Shown piece after piece: positions 55,203 through 63,706 of a stretch of DNA of 64,000 nt. How positions within the stretch are numbered: the first letter of the stretch is position 1; every line of letters begins with the position of its first letter. The notes under the pieces were generated by a model. It saw nothing but the letters and a program-made list of their open reading frames with translations. It was not told where the DNA came from and did no database searches. The stretch lies in NCBI RefSeq assembly GCF_900116545.1, contig NZ_FPCK01000003.1, positions 529,158 to 593,157 on the forward strand, given 5' to 3'. The DNA is from Devosia crocina. GTDB lineage: Bacteria > Pseudomonadota > Alphaproteobacteria > Rhizobiales > Devosiaceae. The position numbers were made by a program, and so were the translations under genes.

Positions 55203-55668
55203 GGATCTGCCGCCCATTGTCGACCTGCGCCAATCGGCAACGGCCCTGCGCGTGCAGCGCGGGGTCATGCGCATGTTGCGCGAGCGGCATGACATGGCAT
55301 GCTATGCCGAAGTGCCGCTCGCCAATGGCCGCCGCGCCGATGTTCTGGCCGTCGGGCCCAAGGGCGAGATCTGGATCATCGAGATCAAGTCGAGCCTGAT
55401 CGACTTCCAGGTCGACCGCAAATGGCCTGAATATCGCGAGTTTTCCGACCGGTTCTTTTTCGCCAAGCCGCCTGAGCTCGAAGCGGAGATCTTTCCCGAA
55501 ACCGAAGGGTTGATGGTGGCCGATGGCCATGATGGGGCCATTCTGCGCGATAGTCCCGAAACACCCATGGCGCCTGCCCGGCGCAAGGCGCTGATGCTGA
55601 AGCTGGCACGCATGGGAGCCGACCGGATCCATGTTCTGATGGATCCCGGCTCCCGCTCGCAGCTTTAG
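55195..55668 (+). CDS. mmcB: MmcB-family DNA repair protein
   Basis: A 157-residue putative PD-(D/E)xK-type nuclease: AVGPKGEIWIIEIKSSLIDFQVDRKWPEY has the catalytic pattern (Glu-x-Lys in EIKSS, preceded by CYAEVPLANGRRADVLAV with Asp). MmcB is linked to DNA damage tolerance in Caulobacter and is widespread in alphaproteobacteria. I start at the ATG 55195, overlapping the MFS 2 stop by eight bases; the longer upstream frame is not coding. The stop overlaps the GTG start of MFS 3, so it is embedded in a transporter operon. Confidence 0.88.
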   Translation: MAEDLPPIVDLRQSATALRVQRGVMRMLRERHDMACYAEVPLANGRRADVLAVGPKGEIWIIEIKSSLIDFQVDRKWPEYREFSDRFFFAKPPELEAEIFPETEGLMVADGHDGAILRDSPETPMAPARRKALMLKLARMGADRIHVLMDPGSRSQL

Positions 55669-56810
55669 TGTCCATGGTCTTTTCCCAGTGGCGCATCGTC
55701 GCGCTGTTCTTTACCCATGCCCTTTCGATCGGTGCCATCCACACGCGCATTCCCGATTTGCAGCTGGCTATCGGGCTCAGCGAAGCGCAGCTGGGGCTCG
55801 TGCTTATGGGGCAGCCCCTCGGTGGCCTCGCCATGTTTGTGTTTTCAAGCGCTATCATCGAGCGCTTCGGCCCGCGCCGCACCGTGCTTGCCGTTCTTCC
55901 GCTGGTTATTCTCACCACCGCTTTGGCGAGCATCATGCTGCACCCGGTGGCCCTCTTCGGGCTTCTTGCCCTTAATGGCCTTGGTTTCTCGCTGAGCAAT
56001 ATCGCCATCAATGTCGAAGCAGACCGCGTCGAGGCCGCGACGGGGGCGCGGGTGATGAACACCTGCCATGGCGTCTGGAGCCTGGGCTTTCTTCTCACCT
56101 CCATTCTTGGCGCGGGATTGCGTGGGCTCGAGGTCGATCCCGCGACCCATCTTTGGACTTTAACGCCCGTGCTCCTCCTGCTGCTCGCCATCGTCGTCGT
56201 GCCCATGCCGGTCATGCCTGAGCGTCCCTATAGTGGCGACATGAAGGGCAAGCTCGCTTTGCCCACTCTTGCGACGCTTGGCCTTGTGGCCTTCGGATTG
56301 GGCGCCGGCTTGACCGAAGGCGCATCGCGCGCCTGGTCCATCATTTACCTGCGCGACAGTTTCGATGTTCCGCCCTTTGTCGAGTCCCTGGCTCTGCCGG
56401 CCCTTCTTGTTGCCATGACGCTGGGGCGTCTCGTCGCGGATCTCTTTATCGACCGGTTCGGTCCGGTCCGCATTGCCCGGGTGCTGTCCGGTCTTGCCAT
56501 TCTTGGCATGACCGTCACGGTGACCGCACCCAATGCCTATGTGGCGCTGTTCGGCTTTCTCGCCGTTGGCCTGGGCATTTGCGTTCTTTACCCGTTGATG
56601 CTCTCGGCGGCAGCCCGGCTCGGCGACCGGCCTGCCTCGCAGAACGTGGCGGCCACGACGCTGATCGTGCAGCTCGTTTCCCTCGGCGCACCGGGGCTGA
56701 TCGGTGCTCTGGCCGAGGGCCTCGGGGTGCGGATCGCTCTTGCATGCCTCATCCCGCTTCTGGTTCTGACCTTTGCCATGGCCGGCCGGCTGCGCAAATC
56801 CGCTGCCTGA
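55668..56810 (+). CDS. MFS transporter 3 of a tandem trio
   Basis: A 380-residue transporter from GTG 55668 (coupled to the mmcB stop) or 378 from ATG 55674. Same family as MFS 1 and 2 but more diverged: TRIPDLQLAIGLSEAQLGLVLMG, NVEADRVEAATGARVMNTCHGVWSLGF, and EGASRAWSIIYLRDSFDVPPF in place of EGAGIDWSAIYMRN. Twelve helices. Last gene of the four-gene coupled operon. Substrate unknown. Confidence 0.88.
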   Translation: MSMVFSQWRIVALFFTHALSIGAIHTRIPDLQLAIGLSEAQLGLVLMGQPLGGLAMFVFSSAIIERFGPRRTVLAVLPLVILTTALASIMLHPVALFGLLALNGLGFSLSNIAINVEADRVEAATGARVMNTCHGVWSLGFLLTSILGAGLRGLEVDPATHLWTLTPVLLLLLAIVVVPMPVMPERPYSGDMKGKLALPTLATLGLVAFGLGAGLTEGASRAWSIIYLRDSFDVPPFVESLALPALLVAMTLGRLVADLFIDRFGPVRIARVLSGLAILGMTVTVTAPNAYVALFGFLAVGLGICVLYPLMLSAAARLGDRPASQNVAATTLIVQLVSLGAPGLIGALAEGLGVRIALACLIPLLVLTFAMAGRLRKSAA

Positions 56811-56909
56811 TTTTTATCCATGTCGAAACGAAGCCTTCTCGTTCGTCGTGACGAGATAGGCCGGGCACACGCTTGGCTGTCTGACGACTGAACAAACAGG
56901 AGACGATCC

Positions 56910-57263
56910 ATGACCTATGTGGAAGGCTTTGTCGCTGCTGTGCCAAAAGCCAACAAGGAGCTTTACCTTGAACATGCCTATGAAGCGTCCAAGCTCTTTT
57001 GCGAGTGGGGCGCGCTCAGGGTGGTCGAAAACTGGGGTGACGACATCCAGCGGGGCGAAGTGAATGATTTCTTCACCGCCGTGCACGCCAAGGATGACGA
57101 GGTGGTGGTCTTTTCCTGGATCGAATATCCCGACCGGGAAACCCGCGACCGCGTGGTCAAGAGAATGATGGACGACCCGGCCATGGAAAGCGTTCCCCAG
57201 ATGCCGTTCGACGGCAAGCGCATGATCTTTGGCGGCTTCACCAATCTTTTTGTGGTAGAATAA
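56910..57263 (+). CDS. DUF1428 family protein
   Basis: A 117-residue cytoplasmic protein: MTYVEGFVAAVPKANKELYLEHA, then FCEWGALRVVENWGDDIQRGEVNDF, ending MPFDGKRMIFGGFTNLF. These match the DUF1428 pattern (a dimeric ferredoxin-like fold also seen in YbaA). Function not known. GGAGACGATCC lies before the ATG at 56910. It is convergent with the response regulator gene at 57293. Confidence 0.92.
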   Translation: MTYVEGFVAAVPKANKELYLEHAYEASKLFCEWGALRVVENWGDDIQRGEVNDFFTAVHAKDDEVVVFSWIEYPDRETRDRVVKRMMDDPAMESVPQMPFDGKRMIFGGFTNLFVVE

Positions 57264-57292
57264 AGCTCTGGTGCGACCGAGGATAACGGTAT

Positions 57293-57847
57293 CTAGCGCG
57301 GGGCCCGCTTGGCCAGGATCCGCTGCAGGGTGCGCCGGTGCATGTTGAGCCGGCGCGCTGTTTCCGAAACGTTGCGATCGCACAATTCATAAACGCGCTG
57401 GATGTGCTCCCAGCGAACGCGATCGGCCGACATGGGATTTTCCGGTGGCTCGGGCTTGTCTTCGCCGGTCGCCAAAAGGGCATTGATGACATCATCGGCA
57501 TCGGCTGGCTTGCTGAGGTAATCCATAGCGCCCAGTTTGACTGCGGTAACAGCGGTGGCGATATTGCCATAGCCGGTCAAGACGAGCACCCGGGCATCGG
57601 GCCGCTTCTGGTGCAGCGCGGAAACGACCTCGAGCCCATTGCCGTCTTCGAGCCGCAGGTCGACCACTGCATAGGCAGGTGGCTGGTCCTGAACTGCCGC
57701 GATGCCATCGGCCACGGAACCGGCCGTACGCACGGCAAAGCCGCGACGGGCCATGGCGCGTTCGAGCCGGGAAAGGAAAGCCGCGTCGTCATCGACCAGC
57801 AGCAGGCTGGGATCTGCAGCAATTGTGTCTTCGAGCGTGTTCATGGC
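57293..57847 (-). CDS. regA: RegA/ActR-type response regulator
   Basis: Redox response regulator controlling photosynthesis-, respiration- or nitrogen-related genes in alphaproteobacteria. From the ATG at 57847 it has 184 residues, the length of Rhodobacter RegA. The receiver has the acidic pocket LLLVDDDAAFLSRL, phospho-acceptor Asp62 in YAVVDLRLEDGNGLE, and Lys in LSKPADADD. The proline linker EPPENPMSADRVRWEHIQRV and the Fis-type helix-turn-helix VSETARRLNMHRRTLQRIL follow. An ATG at 57859 with less support is also possible. It lies 53 bases after regB with no senC between them. Confidence 0.95.
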   Translation of the reverse strand, partial: AMNTLEDTIAADPSLLLVDDDAAFLSRLERAMARRGFAVRTAGSVADGIAAVQDQPPAYAVVDLRLEDGNGLEVVSALHQKRPDARVLVLTGYGNIATAVTAVKLGAMDYLSKPADADDVINALLATGEDKPEPPENPMSADRVRWEHIQRVYELCDRNVSETARRLNMHRRTLQRILAKRAPR

Positions 57848-57900
57848 GTTTTCCATATTCTGTTGCCGCTCATCCGTCAAAACCGGCCTCCCATCTGCCG

Positions 57901-59205
57901 CTAAAGGGCTGTTCGCGGCCAAGTGATCTGGACACGCGCATGTCCGCTGGCTTTCTCGTTGTCAAAACTCAGGCGCGCGCCGGTGCGCTCAAGCAGTGTC
58001 TTGGCGATGAAGATGCCGAGGCCTAGCCCCCCGGGCTGATGCGCGTCGCTGCCCTGCGGATCCCGGGGCCTGCTTGTCAGATAGGGTTCGCCGAGCCGGG
58101 CCACAAGTTCGGGCGCAAAGCCGGGCCCGTCATCGGTTATGGTGACGCTGATCTGGGACTGGTCCCAGGCGGTATCGATGCGCACGGTTTCGCGTGCAAA
58201 ATCGGTAGCGTTTTCGATCAGGTTGCCAAGTCCGTAAAGCAGACCCACCGAGCGCGGGAAGACCGGCGGGGCGCCAACTGTCTTTTCGCCGTAAAAGAGG
58301 ATCGCCTTGCCGCGCGCTTCGTGCGGCCGGGACACTTCGGCCAGAATATCGGTGATCGGAGCGCGGGCAAAGGGATCGGAGGCATCGCTGCCCAGATTGC
58401 GCAGTTTCGACAGAATCGCCCGGCATCGCGCAGCCTGGGAAATGATGAGTTCGACATCCTCGGCCAGCGGGCTGCCTTCCTCGGCCTCGGCGCGCATTTC
58501 CTTGGCAGCCAGGGCGATGGTGGACAATGGCGTTCCCAATTCGTGAGCGGCCGCCGCGGCAAGCCCATCAAGTGCGGACAATTGTTCGCGATGCGACAGT
58601 GCCAGTTCGGTTGCCGCCAGCGCATCGGCGATCAGCCGGGATTCATGCGCCACCCGAATGGTATAGGCGGCGATAAAGGCAATGCCGCAGATGATCGAAA
58701 CCCAGATGCCGATCACATAGATCCGGTCCATGGCGAGTTCTTCGCCGATGATCCAGGGCAGGGGCAGGTGCAGCACGGCGATCACGGAAGCGATTGCCGC
58801 CGCCATCACCGAGATGATCAGCGTTTCGCGCGGCGGTAGGGTAGTCGCCGACACAGAAACCGGTGCCAGAAGCAGCAGCGAGAACGGATTGAGCAAGCCC
58901 CCGGTCAGCGCCAGGAGCCCCCCCAGTTGCAGGAGATCGAAAGCCAGCTGCGTTGCTGCCAGGTGACGCGAGACATTGCCCTTGGCTCCGAACCGCAAAA
59001 CAAGTCCGACATTGAGCGCGGCGGAAAGCGCGATCAGCCCCAGACACTCCCAAAGCGGCAGGGGGAAGCCGAGACCGAAGCGGACGAAGAGCACGCCGAT
59101 AGTTTGCCCAAACACGGCAAGCCAGCGCAGCAGCACAAGCGTTTGGAGGCGCAAGGGCCGCCAATGCGCCGTGTCTTCGGCGGGAAAATGGGCTGTATCA
59201 GTCAT
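57901..59205 (-). CDS. regB: RegB/ActS-type redox sensor histidine kinase
   Basis: A 434-residue membrane kinase with six helices in residues 20-185. The quinone-sensing heptapeptide GGLLNPF lies at 102-108, and the H-box AAAHELGTPLSTI contains phospho-His221. The redox-active Cys261 is in QAARCRAILSKL, 40 residues after the His, as in Rhodobacter RegB (225 and 265). The ATP site has LIENATDFA, ITDDGPGFA and GGLGLGIFIAKTL. All features needed for redox control are present. I start at ATG 59205. Regulates regA just downstream. Confidence 0.96.
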   Translation of the reverse strand: MTDTAHFPAEDTAHWRPLRLQTLVLLRWLAVFGQTIGVLFVRFGLGFPLPLWECLGLIALSAALNVGLVLRFGAKGNVSRHLAATQLAFDLLQLGGLLALTGGLLNPFSLLLLAPVSVSATTLPPRETLIISVMAAAIASVIAVLHLPLPWIIGEELAMDRIYVIGIWVSIICGIAFIAAYTIRVAHESRLIADALAATELALSHREQLSALDGLAAAAAHELGTPLSTIALAAKEMRAEAEEGSPLAEDVELIISQAARCRAILSKLRNLGSDASDPFARAPITDILAEVSRPHEARGKAILFYGEKTVGAPPVFPRSVGLLYGLGNLIENATDFARETVRIDTAWDQSQISVTITDDGPGFAPELVARLGEPYLTSRPRDPQGSDAHQPGGLGLGIFIAKTLLERTGARLSFDNEKASGHARVQITWPRTAL

Positions 59206-59344
59206 GGCCAGCCGCCCCGCCGGACGCCGCATAGGAAGGGGTGAGCATCATTTCAAGCCTAGAAATCCCATGGGCACATTCTTGATCCTGCCCCGATCAG
59301 GGCCACGTTATGGCCATAGCGACGTGACTGGGAAACGAAAAGAC

Positions 59345-59800
59345 ATGAACACAGCAATCATCAAACCGCAATGGTCGCCTCTGACCATCGCCCTCATGGT
59401 TTTGGGCTTCATCACCTTCTGGCCCCTGGGTCTGGCCGTGCTCGGCTATATCCTTTGGGGTGAGAAGTTTGGTGGCTCGGCAGAAAAGGCTCAGGCCTAC
59501 TGGAACAAGGGATGTGGCTTTATGCGCTCCAACAAGAACGCCTTCGCTGGCTTTGACCGCAACCCCGCCTCTTCGGGCAACGCGGCCTTCGACGAATACC
59601 GCGCCGAACAGCTCAAGCGCCTCGAAGAGGAACGCGCCCGTCTCGATGCCGAGATTGACGCCTTCCATGACTATATGGCGAGCCTGCGCAAGGCCAAGGA
59701 CCGCGAAGAATTCGACCGTTTCATGAGCGAACATCGCGGTAATCGCCAGGGCTTCGGCGACAACAACCCGCCGGCCAACAACTGGAACAATAACGGCTAA
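59345..59800 (+). CDS. DUF2852 membrane protein
   Basis: A 151-residue protein with one hydrophobic N-terminal segment (PLTIALMVLGFITFWPLGLAVLGYILW, probably two short passes), followed by GGSAEKAQAYWNKGC, then FDEYRAEQLKRLEEERARLDAEIDAF, a coiled-coil-like helix, and an Asn/Pro/Gly tail. This matches DUF2852, found in alphaproteobacteria; function unknown. The frame is open further upstream to 58976, but that part overlaps regB and lacks coding character. A strong terminator follows. Confidence 0.9.
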   Translation: MNTAIIKPQWSPLTIALMVLGFITFWPLGLAVLGYILWGEKFGGSAEKAQAYWNKGCGFMRSNKNAFAGFDRNPASSGNAAFDEYRAEQLKRLEEERARLDAEIDAFHDYMASLRKAKDREEFDRFMSEHRGNRQGFGDNNPPANNWNNNG

Positions 59801-59836
59801 GACCGCATTGTCCCATCGATGAACCTCCAAGTGAAC

Positions 59837-59863
59837 TGGCGCCTTTCGGGGCGCCATTTTTTT
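59837..59863 (+). terminator. Rho-independent terminator after the DUF2852 gene
   Basis: TGGCGCC-TTTCGG-GGCGCCA followed by seven T. Confidence 0.93.
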
Positions 59864-59939
59864 GTTCGATTGGGGCAAGTTTGATCGGCATGGGCGGCAA
59901 ACCGGCTTAAGCTTGGGCCAAACCGAGTCTGCTTTTTTC

Positions 59940-60686
59940 ATGTTCTCCTTTCTTCGCCAGCCCAAAACGTCCGGCAGCGTCACCATCGAGATCGACAGCC
60001 GTCCGGTGGAGATCGCCGTCAAGCTGAGCAAGCGGGCGGCGAGCTTTCGCCTGTCGCTGCCTGCTTCGGGCCCGCTGCTGACCATTCCCGAACGTGCGCG
60101 CTGGGCCGATGCCGAGGCCTTTTTGCTGCGGCACCGCAACTGGCTCGCCGCCCGGCTGCCCCGCGTGGCGCGACGGCAGTTGCTGGAAGCCGGAGCCGAA
60201 GTGCCGCTTCGCGGTGTGCCGCACCTGGTCGTCGGCACCGGGCAATTGCGGGGCCGGGTCCAGCGGGTGGAAAAGCTTGACCTTTCCGAACTGCATGTGC
60301 CCGGCCTTGCCGAACACCAGCCCCGCCGGCTCTTCGACTGGCTCAAAGACGAAGCGCTGGCCGATCTTGGCGCACGCAGCGCCTTTCATGCCGGCCGTCT
60401 CGGCGTCTCCGTCAAGGAGATCAAGCTGCGCAGTCAGTCGAGCCGCTGGGGTTCCTGCTCCTCGACCGGCTCGATCAACTACAATTGGCGCCTCATTCTC
60501 GCACCACCCTTCGTGCTCGATTATGTTGCCGCCCACGAAGTTGCGCATCTGGTTGAAATGAATCATTCGCCTGCCTTCTGGGCCGTGGTCACGCAGACGC
60601 TGCCCGATATGGAGCGCGGACGGGCGTGGCTAAAAGCACACGGTCGCGACCTGATGAGCTGGGAGCCGCCCACGGCAGGCCGTTGA
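59940..60686 (+). CDS. YgjP-type zinc metallopeptidase (SprT-like)
   Basis: A 248-residue protein of the YgjP/DUF45 group: SSRWGSCSSTGSINYNWRLILAPPFVLDYVAAHEVAHLVEMNHSPAFW contains the family RWGSCS and the zinc site HEVAHLVEMNHSPAFW, with HExxH plus a further His (segments named by these motifs). The first 100 residues form the typical beta-rich N-terminal half (VTIEIDSRPVEIAVKLSKRA). Cytoplasmic, putative peptidase; substrate unknown. The ATG at 59940 is preferred over the in-frame codon at 59862. Confidence 0.9.
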   Translation: MFSFLRQPKTSGSVTIEIDSRPVEIAVKLSKRAASFRLSLPASGPLLTIPERARWADAEAFLLRHRNWLAARLPRVARRQLLEAGAEVPLRGVPHLVVGTGQLRGRVQRVEKLDLSELHVPGLAEHQPRRLFDWLKDEALADLGARSAFHAGRLGVSVKEIKLRSQSSRWGSCSSTGSINYNWRLILAPPFVLDYVAAHEVAHLVEMNHSPAFWAVVTQTLPDMERGRAWLKAHGRDLMSWEPPTAGR

Positions 60687-60737
60687 GGCCGCTTCCGCCC
60701 CCTTGCTGCCGCAATTGCCTTCCAGCAGCGGGGCGTC

Positions 60738-61115
60738 ATGCAGCGTCTGGTTTTGCTCATTGCGATTCTTCTTAGCCTCGCCACCCTCCTTGGGGTGACG
60801 ACCGCGCATGCCCATCGCTATCAAGCCTCGCCCCTCGTCGTGCTCAACCATGTCGATGCCGACAATGTGCCGATCCGCATCATGGTGACCGTGCAGCGCG
60901 GCGAAATCGACCTGGGCGAGGGCATCGTCATGCCCTGCGGCTCGCACCAGGCTATTCCGGCCGAGGGGCCGGCATTGCCTCAGGCTCCCGAGCCCGATTG
61001 CCCTGCCGCCCACCGGCTGGCGGCGGAAACCGGCTTTGTCGGCAAGCTCCGCCTCCGCCCACCCAAACATCTTCCCCGCGACAACTCTTCCCACACTTTC
61101 CATCTCTCGTTGTAA
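60738..61115 (+). CDS. Secreted protein of unknown function
   Basis: A 125-residue protein with a signal peptide (MQRLVLLIAILLSLATLLGVTTAHA). The mature part starts HRYQASPLVVLNHVDADNVPIRIMVTVQRG and contains two Cys (MPCGS and PDCPAA), many Pro and four His. No family known to me. It starts 51 bases after the YgjP gene and ends 29 bases before the L,D-transpeptidase gene on the same strand, so the three may form one transcript. Confidence 0.6.
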   Translation: MQRLVLLIAILLSLATLLGVTTAHAHRYQASPLVVLNHVDADNVPIRIMVTVQRGEIDLGEGIVMPCGSHQAIPAEGPALPQAPEPDCPAAHRLAAETGFVGKLRLRPPKHLPRDNSSHTFHLSL

Positions 61116-61144
61116 GGCCTCTTCGGGGGCCGGGGACTTTTTTG

Positions 61145-61861
61145 ATGACTGCGATTCCGAGCGTGCGCCTGTCGCGCCGCGCCATGCTGGCTGGCCTTGC
61201 CAGTGTCAGCGCCCTTGCCCTTGCCGGCTGTTCGACCACCGGCACTGTGCCTGACGCACCGGCCGAGCCCCTGCGTCCCGTTGTTCCGCCCGATGTGCTG
61301 GCCCAATATGCCGCCCGCCCCGAGGAAGAGCATCCGGTGCCGGCTGCCGATATCTCGCGCATGGACCCCCGGTTCTGGCGCCAGGAAGTGGAGAACGTCA
61401 CCGGCGAACCTGCGGGCACGGTGGTGGTCGATACGCCCAATTACTTCCTTTACTGGACCATGCCCGACGGACGGGCCATGCGCTATGGCGTGGGCCTTGG
61501 GCGCGCCGGCTTCGAGTGGAACGGCCGCGCCCATATCGCCTATAAGCGCAAGTGGCCGGTCTGGACCCCGCCAGGCGAGATGATCGAGCGCCAGCCTGAA
61601 CTCGAAATGTATCGCCATGGCCAGCCGCCGGGGCTGCTCAATGCGCTGGGCGCCCGGGCGCTCTATATCCACCAGGGCAATCGCGACACGCTTTATCGCG
61701 TGCACGGCACCATGGACGTTGCCAGCATCGGCCAGGCGGTTTCCTCGGGCTGCGTGCGGCTGCTCTTTCACGACGTGATCGATCTTTATGACCGCGTCAC
61801 GAGCGGGGCGCCCATCGTGGTCAAGGCCGGCAACACCGTGCCCCCGCTCGCAGCCGTCTGA
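61145..61861 (+). CDS. L,D-transpeptidase (YkuD family) lipoprotein
   Basis: Cross-links or anchors peptidoglycan via D-Ala-independent transpeptidation. It has 238 residues. The N-terminus SRRAMLAGLASVSALALAGC combines an RR motif with a lipobox (Cys29), so it is a candidate Tat-lipoprotein. The catalytic site is YRVHGTMDVASIGQAVSSGCVRLL with His187 and Cys203, and Arg205 follows. The segment PDGRAMRYGVGLGRAGFEWNG is the family strand before it. Open frame upstream to 60998 overlaps the previous gene and is not used. A hairpin terminator follows. Confidence 0.93.
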   Translation: MTAIPSVRLSRRAMLAGLASVSALALAGCSTTGTVPDAPAEPLRPVVPPDVLAQYAARPEEEHPVPAADISRMDPRFWRQEVENVTGEPAGTVVVDTPNYFLYWTMPDGRAMRYGVGLGRAGFEWNGRAHIAYKRKWPVWTPPGEMIERQPELEMYRHGQPPGLLNALGARALYIHQGNRDTLYRVHGTMDVASIGQAVSSGCVRLLFHDVIDLYDRVTSGAPIVVKAGNTVPPLAAV

Positions 61862-61876
61862 CGGACGCGCCAAAGC

Positions 61877-61906
61877 AACCGCCGGGGAAAACCCTGGCGG
61901 TTTTAC
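61877..61906 (+). terminator. Rho-independent terminator after the L,D-transpeptidase
   Basis: AACCGCC paired with GGCGGTT (61877-61883 and 61896-61902), with an inner GGG/CCC, then TTTT. Confidence 0.7.
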
Positions 61907-61949
61907 GTGTCAGGCAGGTCCTGAGGTGGCATTTGCCCCCTGAGGGTAG

Positions 61950-62231
61950 TCAAAACGGGGCAAAGGCCACCTCGGGAAACCGGAGTTTTAGGACGGCATC
62001 ACAGCGCCTCTTGATCGCTCGTCGCGAGAGACCGATGCCCGAACCGGCGATCCATGCGACTGGACCGCAACCTTTTGCCACGATCCGCTCGCTCTCGTTT
62101 ACGGCGCCATCGGGCTTTTTGGCGACAATGGCGCAGATATCCTTGGGAAGGGCATGGAGCCGGAGCCACAGCGCTTCATGGCGCTCGGCAAGGTAATGGG
62201 AGATTTTTTGATTTGCGGACGCTGATGGCAT
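61950..62231 (-). CDS. Small protein of unknown function
   Basis: A 93-residue frame starting at ATG 62231 with AGGAG seven bases upstream, which is why I accept it. It begins MPSASANQKISHYLAERHEAL, and the basic region SRRAIKRRCDAVLKLRFPEV follows a central WIAGSGIGL. No signal peptide, membrane segment or known family. The opposite strand also has an open frame (61933-62196) without a ribosome site. It may be a regulatory or stress-type small protein; confidence is moderate to low. Confidence 0.45.
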   Translation of the reverse strand: MPSASANQKISHYLAERHEALWLRLHALPKDICAIVAKKPDGAVNESERIVAKGCGPVAWIAGSGIGLSRRAIKRRCDAVLKLRFPEVAFAPF

Positions 62232-62445
62232 CGGGGTCTCCTGTCATTTTGGCGGGTGCCGGACAGGAGAGGGTAAACTGGGTGGAAGGGGTGGGGAGTA
62301 GTTTAGCCAAAGGCGGCACTCGATCCCATCGCGGTCATTCGTGTTGCCTCGGCCTATAGCTGCCGAGAAGCCCCAGGGAGAAAAGTCCTGAGGCCGCGTC
62401 TAATCCTGCAGGGCCGGGTCGTCGTTCAAGCAGACAGGAGAATAC

Positions 62446-62985
62446 ATGACCTCGTACCGATCCCTTTTGCCCTTCGTCGCTGGTCTGATGCTGTCTGGCA
62501 CAGTCCACCCTGCCGCTGCCAACGATGTCGTGGAAACGCGTACATTCAGTTCCAGCCCTGATGCGGTTTGGAACGCCTGGAGTGATCCGGAGCTGGTCAG
62601 TAAATGGTGGGGCCCGAGCGGGTTTACTGCACCCAGGGTCGAGCTGAACTTCGAGGTTGGCTCATCTACCCTGGTCTGCATGCAGGCCGAAGGCACGCCG
62701 CTGATGTGCAATACCTGGACCTATACGGCGATCGAGCCGGAGACCGAGTTGCGCTTTGACTCGCGCTTTGCATCTAAGGATGGCACGGCAATTGCGGCGG
62801 CCGCTGCAGGCCTGCCTCCAGGCATCCCCGACGTCGTGCTCCACCGGATCACTTTCAAACCGACCGAAGCCGGCGGCACCCTCATGACAGTTCACGAGAC
62901 CGGCTACACGACGTCCGAAGCGGCTGCGCTTTCGAGACAGGGCCTGGTGCAGGTCCTCGACAAGATGCAGGCCCTCATTCCCTAG
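62446..62985 (+). CDS. Secreted SRPBCC (AHSA1-like) protein
   Basis: A 179-residue protein with a signal peptide (MTSYRSLLPFVAGLMLSGTVHPAAA), followed by an AHSA1/SRPBCC fold: TRTFSSSPDAVWNAWSDPELVSKWWGPSGFTAPRVEL (the AVWxAWxDPExxxxWWGP signature). Near the end are HRITFKPTEAGGTLMTVHETGYT and a helix DKMQALIP. SRPBCC domains bind hydrophobic ligands; export is unusual for AHSA1-like members. AGGAG lies before the ATG at 62446. The next gene follows 22 bases later. Confidence 0.85.
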   Translation: MTSYRSLLPFVAGLMLSGTVHPAAANDVVETRTFSSSPDAVWNAWSDPELVSKWWGPSGFTAPRVELNFEVGSSTLVCMQAEGTPLMCNTWTYTAIEPETELRFDSRFASKDGTAIAAAAAGLPPGIPDVVLHRITFKPTEAGGTLMTVHETGYTTSEAAALSRQGLVQVLDKMQALIP

Positions 62986-63007
62986 GTCGAAGAGGAAAGG
63001 ACACAAC

Positions 63008-63706
63008 ATGCATACGGCACAACAGGTTGTCGCCGAGCTGCAAAAAATCAGTTCGCCCGATGCGGATTCGCACCGCTTCTTTTTCGATGGCCTAGGCAAG
63101 ACCAGGGTCATCGGCGTCGGGATCGGCAAAGTATTCCCTATCGCCAAGGCCAATAAGGATATGGCGCTGGCCGAGATTGAGAAACTGCTCGACAGCGAAT
63201 TCTACGAGGTCCGCATGGCCGCCGCTGCAATCATGGATTTCCAGGCGCGGGAGAAGGCGCCACTAAACTCTCTCGAGACGCTATACGACCTCTACATGCG
63301 TCGGCATGATCGCCTCGACAACTGGGACTTCGTAGATCGGGCGGCGCCAAATGTTGTAGGACAATATCTGGCCGACAAGCCGCGTACACCGCTCTATGAA
63401 CTAGCAAAGTCTTCAGACCCTTGGCGACGACGCACGGCCATCGTGGCGACATATTATTTCATCCGCAACGGCGACCCCGAGGACACATTCCGTATCGCAG
63501 ACATCTTGGCGAACGATGGGCATGAAATGGTCCAGAAGGCTATCGGCTCGTGGGTGCGGACAGCGGGCGATGTCGGGCCAGAGGGCATGGAGAGTTTTCT
63601 TGAGCGAAACCTCGGGACTCTTCCTAGCCCCACCATCAGCATGATCATTGAAAAGCTTCCCGCAGCGGAAAAAAAGAGCTGGCGTGAGGCAAAGCGGAAC
63701 GCCTGA
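63008..63706 (+). CDS. DNA alkylation repair protein (AlkD-like HEAT-repeat)
   Basis: A 232-residue helical protein. The DNA alkylation-repair family features are a HEAT-repeat pattern (LLDSEFYEVRMAAAAIMDF, then DNWDFVDRAAPNVVGQYL with the conserved Trp-Asp pair, then SSDPWRRRTAIVATYYFI and GWVRTAGDV-like segment). AlkD excises N3- or N7-alkylated bases without base flipping. GGAAAGGAC precedes the ATG at 63008. Located 22 bases after the secreted SRPBCC gene, so probably co-transcribed. Substrate specificity is unknown. Confidence 0.85.
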   Translation: MHTAQQVVAELQKISSPDADSHRFFFDGLGKTRVIGVGIGKVFPIAKANKDMALAEIEKLLDSEFYEVRMAAAAIMDFQAREKAPLNSLETLYDLYMRRHDRLDNWDFVDRAAPNVVGQYLADKPRTPLYELAKSSDPWRRRTAIVATYYFIRNGDPEDTFRIADILANDGHEMVQKAIGSWVRTAGDVGPEGMESFLERNLGTLPSPTISMIIEKLPAAEKKSWREAKRNA

